A stretch of DNA of 14,398 nucleotides from Pleurotus ostreatus/Saccharomyces cerevisiae fusant (lineage: Eukaryota > Opisthokonta), in assembly GCA_024196135.1 (NCBI GenBank), contig JAMQCK010000885.1, positions 1-14,398 of the forward strand, given 5' to 3'. Position 1 is the first letter of the stretch; each line of letters starts with the position of its first letter. A model generated the notes under the pieces. The model made no database searches, was not told the DNA's origin, and saw nothing but the letters and a program-made list of their open reading frames with translations. Of the stretch, positions 1-9,600 are shown one piece after another. The position numbers were made by a program, and so were the translations under genes.

Positions 1-111
1 TGTCACGACCCTTCGACTCTCTCCTATCTACAGTCACTCCCACTCTATCTTATCTACTTACCCCTTCCGGACCTACTGATTCTGTACTTAAGGCCAGCCT
101 AGACACGAGGC

Positions 112-2380
112 TGACCAGACTTGGTATTTTGTTCACTTGACCCGCATCTGGCTTCTTCTACTTACTCGAATCTATCTTCTTTCTTATCTTTCTTCGTCGT
201 ATCCGCTCGCCGCGCCGTCGCCGAGTATAACCTCGTCGTCCCGCGTCGACTCGTCTACGCCGCGCCCCGTGCCGTAGCCGGGTCTAACACTGCACCTACC
301 GACCCTTTCCGCGATGTGTCTTCTGCTAGCACGGCACCCACAACTGTCGGGCCTGACCCTGCGGGCGCGTCTTCGGGCGCGACGGCTACTGCTGAGTACG
401 TCCTTCGCTTACGAGTCTATTCTCTCAGTTCATGTATGTGCAGACACCCCCTCAAGTCTGGCAGCGATGGCGCCAAAGTACCTCGGTGGGTCGCCCTTGT
501 CTTCCTTCTGCCCCACACTAATCTCTGGTATAGCGCCCCGCGTTTGGTTAAGCCGGCTCCGCGAGCGGATTTTGTCGACGACGAGGCTGAGGAAGAACTC
601 GGTGCTGACGATGGGACTGATGAAGACCAGGACCTTGAAGACTTCGTCGTCGCGGACAACGTTATCGAGTTCGATTCTGACGCTGCTTCTCTCCCGGACG
701 ACGACGATCACAAACCGCTCAAGAGGTCAGTACGTGATCAATTGAAAAGACCTCCTTCACTGACGCCTACCCTTATAGACTCCATCGTCGCACACGCTCC
801 ACTGCGGAAGACGGGAATGAGGACGACGACGAGTTCGCGACAATTCTCATCCCACATGCGTTATACTGACACGTTTGTTTGCTGGTATAGCCAGTCCGAC
901 ATTGTCATCGTTGCCAAGTACGTATCTTCTGCCGCAATCTGACTCCCATCTAACTGTATTCTTTAGGGTCGACAAGGGAAAGGGTCGAGCTGATCCGCTG
1001 CCCTCTACGGCGATGGGGACAGCGCAAGAGGCTGGCCCGTCGTCTGCGGCTGCTAGTCCGGATCAGAAGATAGACGTGAGTGGTTTCTTTTCTTCATTTT
1101 GCGCACTTATCCAGCCCTCCATGTAGTTGACGTGGCAGACGAAGGCGCGGACACTTTCCCGAGTGATCAACGGCCTATACCCCGGGTCCTCGCCAGTCGC
1201 CGCGCGCGCCAACGTCTGCGCAAGACTGTAGGTTTGCTTCGTGCTCGTCTCCGCATAGCCTGATCTTCCTCAAGTCAGATCGACATGGACAGCCTCTTCG
1301 ACTTTTCAGCCTACAGGTGCGAATTTCTCGATAGTATTGGGTTCTATTTCGGCGTCGCCCCCGTCCCAAGGTACGTTCATTGCCTTCTATACGCAGATAT
1401 CAGCTAACTTGTGGCTAGCGGTTGCTCTCTTTTCCTTTCCAACTACAACGAGCGCGGTTGGGGCACGCCCTCCTTGGAAGTGGTGGCCGCAGCTGAGACA
1501 CATATTCACCTTCGGTGCGTCACTGTCTGCCTACTTTCAATTACTTCTCTCACATGTCCACAGCAACTTGAAGACGGGTCTTCGATTCATTCGCCAGGGC
1601 CCTTTCGTCAACGAGGCCTTGGTCGACCCCAGCGCCATCGATGCTGTTGAAGTCTCTCCTCCCGGTGGAACGAGGCGCTACAAGGCCGTCATCCGTGACA
1701 CGCGTGCGCCGGCGGTCGCAATCACGGGCGGGATCATCCGCTATTCACACCTCGAGGAACCCACTCAAGGTAGTCTCCCCGTCTTATACGTCTGCGTGAC
1801 TCCCTACGAGGGTCTCTTTGATCGCGCCGTGGCATACGCATGCACGATCTTCGGCCAGTGGGAGCTGCAATGCGCGGCGTTCAACAATGCCATCCGCTTC
1901 GTTACCCTTCCGGCTTTCGAGAGGCCGCCGGGTAAGTACATCGTCGATTTGCGTTGTCTTACTCTGACCTTATTCACAGCTCCTTCCTCGAACTCCAGGG
2001 TGAAGACCAGCAGCTCGATTCGGGGTGATAGCAGCTCGGGGACGTCGTCTCGTCGTGGAGTGAACTTCGAACCCACACCCAACGACGGTGGTGCGTGCTT
2101 GACGTCTTTTTGCACAAGATTGAAGCTAATTCTATTCATACTAGTTCCGGTTTTCGACGCCCGCAGCACCAAGCTTCCCGAAGACTTCTCGATCTGGCCT
2201 ACCGCCCTCCCTCGCTTTGAAGGCCCCATTCCCAAGGACGCCGTTGCTTTTATCGCTCATACAACGAACATGTGGGTGGGTACTCGCTCGAAGACTGCGT
2301 CTTCATCCACCTCGTACAACCTTCAGTACAACCTTCTCTTCATCGTTATCATCGGTGTGCTCCCTGCTGGCTTCGTCTAG
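112..2380 (+). CDS. Multi-exon fungal protein of unknown function, acidic N-terminal region, 5' end unresolved, possible frame lesion
   Basis: I do not recognise the family. Exons that splice in frame are up to 395, 444-485, 534-725, 779-832, 891-917 and 967-1075, then 1127-1227, 1279-1370, 1419-1514, 1564-1931, 1980-2090 and 2145-2380 (stop TAG 2378-2380). Introns are 48-58 nt GT-AG, most with GTACGT, GTGAGT or GTGCGT donors. Inside the last exon, 2276-2326 could be another 51-nt intron; both readings are open. Exon 534-725 encodes a strongly acidic segment (DDEAEEELGADDGTDEDQ). Exon 967-1075 gives VDKGKGRADPLP, a low-complexity style common in mushroom proteins. Later exons encode a globular part (IDMDSLFDFSAYRCEF, GPFVNEALVDPSAIDAVEV, IWPTALPRFEGPIPKDAVAF). 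The exon ending at 1075 and the one beginning at 1127 do not join in the frame that the rest of the gene needs. No ATG occurs in the coding frame before 395, so the start lies in an unseen or undetected exon. The acidic tract suggests a nuclear protein, but that is inference. Confidence 0.65.
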
Positions 2381-3620
2381 ATCCTGACCAATTCGCTCTC
2401 TTGACTTATCCCCGCTCATCTCTCTTATATCGCTCCACTCCTTTATGTATCTTTGTCTCCCCATCTTTCTATGGTTGTCATTGCTAACTATAAGGTTATG
2501 ATATGTCCTTCCGTGCGTCGTTTTACTTACTACTTGCACCATGGACACTTCGTACAGTATTTTGGGCTCTCGGCGGACTTTGCTCTTGGCGAACTTCTGA
2601 ATCTGTCTTGTTTTCGGCCGTATTTGTTCTTGGGAATAATATTTGCTATGACGGTAACAGCGGTGCGATCTGAGAAACTCGAGCATTACGTGCCTTTGTT
2701 ACGCCTCAAAGCCTCGAAATGTCTCGAGCCTCATGGGCGCCATCGACATGATCTAGCTATGCTGCGTACGCTTCAAGGGTCTTGCAAACACTCTTATACC
2801 CATCTACCCCGGTCTCGACCTCAACTCCTCGGTGTTATACACCGGTCTCGACCTCAACTTCTCCGTCTTCTACTACGAGGTCCTGAAGCGAACTTGCCGC
2901 CATTGTATGCTCGCCCAGTAGGAGCTACACTACTTTATCATCAATGTCGACGCCGCTCTGTGAGGAGAGCACTGGGACCATAATTCCCTAGTACCGAAGT
3001 TCGAGACGCGGGTAAAGACCATACCTATTTAGGATATATCCCCGGATATCACATCATTGATATCTCCGTTTGTTGGTACCTTTGCGGATCTTCTCGGGTT
3101 GCCAAGGTACACGCTCCTCGTCCTAACCGTCATCGTCGCCGCTGCTTTCCAGTGTTCAGCCTCATCCCCGATGCTTGCTATGCCACATATAGTGAGTTTC
3201 CTTGCTGTATATGTCGCTCTGTCCTCATAAGCTTCGCAGATAGGATACGTGCTTCGTTATCGACACCGCATACTGTTTGCCTGTGCTTGCGCGTTCTACT
3301 GTCTTGTCCTATATTGCGTATGCGAACGCAACGTGTGGTCGCGAGCGACCAGTCGCTCGACATTCAACACATCATGCGATTGTTTACCTTTCTACAAGGT
3401 GCGGCCTCAATGCTTCCACGCGTCGCTTACCGCCTTGGAGGCCCACATTCCCTTGGTGCCTATCACCATCGGAGATACTTCTCTCAACGCCACCCACGCT
3501 GCATCATGCGCGCAACATACGCCCGCCCTCTTACCAGCGAAGACCTCGTCCAATGCGTCATCGTCCGTCTCACGTCACGGCGGCGATTCCTCTCCGTCGC
3601 TGCGGCATCGTCTTCGCCGT
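2381..3620. other. Region without a defensible gene, upstream of the Helitron ORF
   Basis: All frames are broken or lack coding character over most of this 1.24 kb. It holds a short direct repeat (2809-2863). Near the right end are two convincing intron-like segments: 3107-3152 (GTACAC donor, CTAAC branch, TTTCCAG acceptor) and 3192-3239 (GTGAGT donor, CGCAG acceptor). They suggest 5' exons or leader of a transcript entering the Helitron frame, or remnants of another gene. From 3231 to 3620 the Helitron frame is open but has no ATG. It begins with a hydrophobic, Cys-rich stretch and continues as a Ser/Thr/Pro/His-rich stretch. Confidence 0.5.
2809..2863. repeat. Two-copy direct repeat, about 22 nt, 33-nt period
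   Basis: The unit CCGGTCTCGACCTCAACTCC at 2809 recurs at 2842 with one substitution (ACTCC to ACTTC). Each copy is preceded by a related TTATAC tract, so the true period is 33 nt. 33 is a multiple of three, and one frame reads the copies as YPGLDLNSSVLY and YTGLDLNFSVFY. That frame stops soon after, and no gene could be built around it. Confidence 0.6.
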
Positions 3621-6600
3621 ATGTCCTCTTCCTCGCTATCCATCGGCGTCCCCGTGGATTTACTCTTCCCCTCACAGTTCCCTACGTCGCGCCATATGGC
3701 GTATACAACGGCAGCCTTCCTAGTCGGCCATTCAAGTACACCATATCCCCATTATCCACCTGTCCCCCATATCGTTCCTTCTACGCATGTCCACGACGTC
3801 GCTATGTCGGGCGCCTGGCAGTCCATGTTGTGTATATCTGCCGCAGTTAATCAGAATCTTAGTGAAAGTGACGGTGCTCGTAATCCTCCGACGGAGCCAA
3901 CGCATGCGGATAAAGTTAATACGTCTGTGAGTACCCTTGTTCGAGCGATTCAGTTCATATCGGCCGTGCGAGCGGCTATTGTGCGATATCTCATACATAT
4001 GTCCCATCTTCACGAAGCTCTGATGTGTCAGAGCCTCTGTATTCGTCCGAACTTGCACGCCATCCGTGCATCTATGTACAGAAACTTGATTAGGCGATGG
4101 GACTTCTATGCCTATCGTGCTGGATTTACCCGTCGCTTGCCCGTAACCGACTTCATTATCTCAAATGACGATTCGCTTTTGCTCACGATGATGCCATTTC
4201 ATTTCGCCCTCGCTTTGTTGTCTGTAGGTCCTTTCTACCCTTGGATGGATCCTCAACCCATTGTGATTCGTCGTGCTGCATATCAGCCCAAGCCAATGAG
4301 CCAGCGAACCTTGCGAAAGACTGTACGATTCGTGATGGGCGGCGGTCCCAGTATTCGCATCGACTGGGAAACGCTGCGCAAATATGTGCGTCAACCCGCA
4401 GACTACACTTACTCAGACACAACCAGGTTCACACTAGTCGGATATGGGAGACGAGAAGCGATGATATCCGTCTCTTCTAAGGAAGAGCACATATTAGCTC
4501 ACATGCCATTCGGAAACGCTGTTTGGTACATGAATGTCAAGCAACTCAAGGAAGGGAGCAGCCTGCATAACGTCGAATGGTCTAGTCATTGGAACGCCGG
4601 AGAGGCGCGCTTGAATCTCAGTGCGCACGAATGCGGCAACGACTGCTGTCAGGACGAATTAGTGGCCATATTCAAAAAGTGCTTGACTCGTACTGAGCGC
4701 AACAAACAAGACCACGAGAAGCGCCAAAAGGCGAAGAACTTGAACCCTTCGGTCGCCGTTTTCGAAGAGCCTGTTGAGTTCCCTCCCGAACCTGTCACAG
4801 ACGACTTGGTCGAGGAAATTGTCAGAGGATTCTGTGCGGATACCTCCACCCAAGCGATTGAAGAGGTTGGGTGTGCTTGTTGCGGTGTACTCTGTAATCG
4901 TTCTTCGTCAAAGCCCCTGCGAGATAAGAAGATTGACACCTCATTGCTCATTGAGCCCCACTCGACGCGTCTTGAGCGATCGTCTCCTATAGAACCTATC
5001 AAGCATCTAGATGGTCCGGTCTTAGCGAAAGGATGCGACAGATTATGCTTAACGTGCTATAATCACCTCGTCGATGGAAGGCGGCCGCCGCTAGCACTCG
5101 CCAATGGACTATGGTTGGGAGAAGTTCCCGATGTACTGAAGGGTTTGTCGTACGCGGAGACGCAGATGATCAGTAAGATAAGGCATAACCGAGCGGTCGT
5201 CCGCGTACGGTCAGGTAGAGGTAAGATGGTCGCGAACGCTGTCATGTTCTCGAGCCCTATACCGCAAGTCAGTATGGTACTTCCTCCGCATAAAGACGAA
5301 CTCAACGAGGTGATTGCCTTTACTTTCCTCGGTACGGCGCGTCCCACGCCAGAGGAATTCAAGCGTACTCCTATGTTAGTTAGGTTGGATGTTGTGCTCG
5401 CCGCTCTTCGATGGTTATGCTTGAATCACCCTGCCTACCACGACGTTCAGATATCCGAAAGTAACTTGAATAGTTATCGCGTTGAAAACCCGCTGACCTG
5501 GGAGTTTAGACAATTAGCTGAGGGTGATAGCATACAAGAAGCAACCGCCACTAGCGTCGCAAACGAAGATATCGACGCACCAGATGAAGGTCGATGTCCC
5601 TTCATCGTCCATGGACTCACTTCTGAAAAGTATTCGCGCATGACTATCAACCAACTCAAATCGGCAGCGCTGGAGCACTTACAAAGCGGACGAGCTGTCC
5701 TAGGTATTGGTCACGACGAGCGCCCCGAGGGTATATTCGACAATCCAAAGGCGTACCCAGCTATGTTCCCCTGGCTTTTTCCCTACGGCCTTGGGGGAAT
5801 TGGGATGCATGTCAACGGAGCAGGCTCCCTGTCGTCGATGGCACATAAGCGCCACCTTCTCCTGTATCATGATAAGCGCTTTCAGGAAGATCTATACTTC
5901 ACCATGGTCGCCTTCAATCACGAGCAAATCAAAGCGAGCTCATCTGCGAGTAATATATTAGTGAAGCGCGCAGATTTTCCTCGTATAGTGAGAACATTGA
6001 CCTCATTGAATCCTGAAGTCATGGGCGTGCTTGCGCGTAGGCTCGAGGACGGGGAGTCCGTGACTCCTGATAGCGATGAAGAGAGGACATGCTTTGAAGT
6101 CATCAGAAACCTCGATTTCATCGGCGGACACGTACAAGGGTCCGCAACAGCGAAGAAGTATATGAGAAACGAAATCTGGTCGTTAGTGAGCTTCATGGGA
6201 GCGCCTTCGTGGTTTATCACGCTCTCACCTTCTGACAGCAGCCATCCTATAGCTCTGTACTACGCGGACCACGACTTGGAATTCAAACCTAGAATACGCG
6301 GTTGGTCAGAACGAAGCGCACTAGTAGCACGCAACCCAGTGGCAGCAGCTCGCTTCTTCAATGTCATGGTGCGCGCTTTTATCAAACACGTACTAGGCGT
6401 TGGATCTGCGCACCGAGGCTTGTACGGTCCTACTTCAGCCTATTATGGCGCAGTCGAGCAGCAAGGAAGATTGACGCTACACCTCCACACTATGTTGTGG
6501 ATTCGAGGCGCGCCGTCTCCGCAAGCTATACGGGACAGGCTACTCAGTGGGGATACATCATTCGAGACGGAAATGATACGCTACCTCGAGGAGATGCAAA

Positions 6601-9600
6601 CCGGCCAATTTTTGACAGGCGATCTGGATTCGGTCAAGGCGCGCGTGCCTTTTCAGCCGAGGGACGATGTGGGCGAAGATATACATAGGCTCTATCCCGA
6701 TCGGTCGCCTACCGAGGAAGGTGTAAGTCAAGACAAATCGAGTACGAGGAAAGAGGCTTACGAAGACCCTACGCAGACATTACCCGCCCCGCCCCCTGAC
6801 CCTTGCAGGTGTCTGCGTGACTCGTGCGAATGTCCCATTCGCAGGCAATCTTGGTGGTCGGCATTCAAAGAGACCGTCGACGACCTCATATTGCGCGTCC
6901 AACTTCACCGATGCATCCGTAAGCGTAAAGGTCGCGCAGCTGCATACTCCGAGCAAGGAAAGAAAGACCCCCTCGAAGGCGTCAAGGGATGCAAAGGTGA
7001 CGATGGAATATGCGAGGCGCGGTTCCCTAGAGATTATGTCAGTAAGTCCTACGTAGACCGGGTAACAGGAGCGATTCACCTCATGAAGAAGGAAGTGATG
7101 ATGAACTGTGTGACACCCGTACTGACTTACTTAACGAGGGGAAACACGGATACAACGAGTTTGCAATCTGGAACTTCTATGAAAGCGATCATTCTGTATG
7201 TATCGGACTACATCACAAAATGTTCTTTGAAGACGTACCACATAATGTCTTGCATAAAATCCGTCTTTGAGCGGAATGCACCCATGTTCGAAGGGACTGC
7301 GCGGGATCAAGCAAGCGCCCGAAAATTGATGGTGCAGATGGTCAATGCCCTCGCTCCTCGTATGGAGATTGGCAGTCCTCTGGCGGCGTCGCACCTGCTC
7401 GGTATGCCTGACCACTACAAAAGTCATGAATTCGTCGTTTTCTGGTGGAAGACCTACGTGAATCGTGCACTTGACGACTGGCCGGATACAAGCGTGGGCC
7501 ACACTTTCGAAGAGCGTCTTGTGCTGAAGAAAGAACAAGATCAACTTATAGGGACTTCAGTCGTGGACGACTACGTACATCGACCGCGCCAATACGAGAA
7601 TTACAGTCTATATGAGTGGATACAATGCGCCAAGAAATCTAAAAGGACGCCCAATCAATTGAAAGAATATCTGGAAGGCACGGATGAACAGCCTACCTTT
7701 GACGACAAAGATAAATGTGCAGTGGAAGATCGTGCCTCTCGTGATGTCTCGCAAACAACGCCGTCCGTGAGTGTCGACACGCTTGACGAGCTGAGCCGTA
7801 TACCTCGTGTGACGCCACTCATGGATGGCGAGCAGAAATCGCCAATGTCAGTCAATCGCCAGCCCCCATATCAGTCTTTCTTAGAGACTCACCCTCAACA
7901 CGTATCACACCATGTATGGTGCGATCCCTCCAAGAGGGACTATATAGTCCCGAATTTCGTCAGAGGTGCGATACCTAGACGTGACCAAGGGGATCGTGAG
8001 TACTATTGTGCAACGATGCTTACCCTCTTCAAACCGTGGCGACGAGGGCGGGACCTCAGATCCGACACAGGCAACTGGGATTCTGCATTCCGCGACCACC
8101 GATTCAGCGTCAGACAGCGGCAAATCATGGACAACTTCAACCTTCGATACGAATGCGCGGATGCGCGAGATGATTATAGCAACGAGCTGAAACAGAAGAG
8201 GAGACGGGTGGGACAGTTCAATTTCGAGATTGATAACGACTCCGACGTGGATGAAGACGGCGGTGTACATACCTATGGCGAGGACCTAGACTTGGACGTT
8301 CCTGCAGATGGCGAGACAGGCCCCGGATGGAATAGAATATATCAATGCGTAGAACTGGCTCGGGCCTACGCTAAAGCAACCGGATGGACGCAGCAGCTAC
8401 CGACACCTTCGTATGGCGATGTTCCGGATACTGTCGAGCCTCGTCAGAGTCTCAGGGGTTCCGAATGGTCGACATACGTACAAAACCTGAAGAGAACGCT
8501 GTTCAACGGGAAGTTCGGGCGTCCAGTCCATACGGCGCAGCCTGCTGGGCACGAATATCAATCCAACGGTCAACATGAAACAGGCGTCGTCACCTTGCCA
8601 CCAGAGTACTTCACGAACGACTACATGGACACAAAGCCAGACCTACAATCGCTGATCAACGAAATCATCAGTCAGTTTTCACTCAACGCAGATCAACAAA
8701 GGGCATTCACGATCATCGCAAGTCACGCCGGTGGCATCAATGCCCAACCGCTGCGCATGTTCTTGGGCGGAATGGGCGGAACCGGGAAATCGACGGTTAT
8801 TCGTGCGCTAATTGAGTTCTTCAAAAAGAGGGGGGAGGAGCATAGGTTCATCATACTGGCGCCTACAGGAACAGCAGCCGCGTTGCTGAACGGTTTCACA
8901 TACCACTCCGTCCTCGGGATGGGATGGGGCTCGAACTCCAAAGGAAACGATGGCGTTGTTGGGTTGGACTCGAGCACAGTGAGAAACGTTCATGATCGTC
9001 TGAGCAGAGTTGAGTACATATTCATCGATGAAATTTCGATGCTTAACTGCTGCGACATGTACCGCATAAGCGCGAATCTGGCAAAGGCGATGGGCCGTCA
9101 CGAACAACCTTTCGGCGGGATGAATATGATATTTGCCGGAGATTTTGCACAGCTCCCACCTGTGCATGGTCCGCGATTATACGACCGTAAGGTTCAGACG
9201 GATGTCGAAAGAAAGAGGATGTCCTTGAAAGTCCAGATGAACATCATCGGTAAGGCGATTTGGCATCAAGTTACGACGGTCGTGATCCTGTCTGAAAACA
9301 TGAGAATGCGAATAGCAACCGAAGAAGACCGCGCTATGGCGCGCGCGCTTGCGAACATGAGATATGCTTCTTGCACGCCCGAGGACCTCGCTTTCTTGCA
9401 AAGTCGAATTGTCGGAAACAGTCCCGCCGCGCCTCGCCTGAGCGATGCTCTGTTCAGAAATGTATCAATAATCACTGCGAGAAATTCAGAGAAAGACGCC
9501 TTCAATGAACTCGGTGCCCGACGATTTGCGGCAGATACTGGTCAGCAGCTTGAATCTTTCTATTCGTGCGATGTTCGTGCGTCTGAGGACACCATTAGAC

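Noticed and set aside
1769..1809. Possible intron GTAGTC to TACGAG
   Set aside because: Removing its 41 nt breaks the frame at once (TGA), while leaving it in keeps a clean open frame.
2453..2983. Plus-strand open frame of 176 codons
   Set aside because: Its translation has no domain-like character, and it runs through the direct repeat in a frame different from the one with better repeat coding sense.
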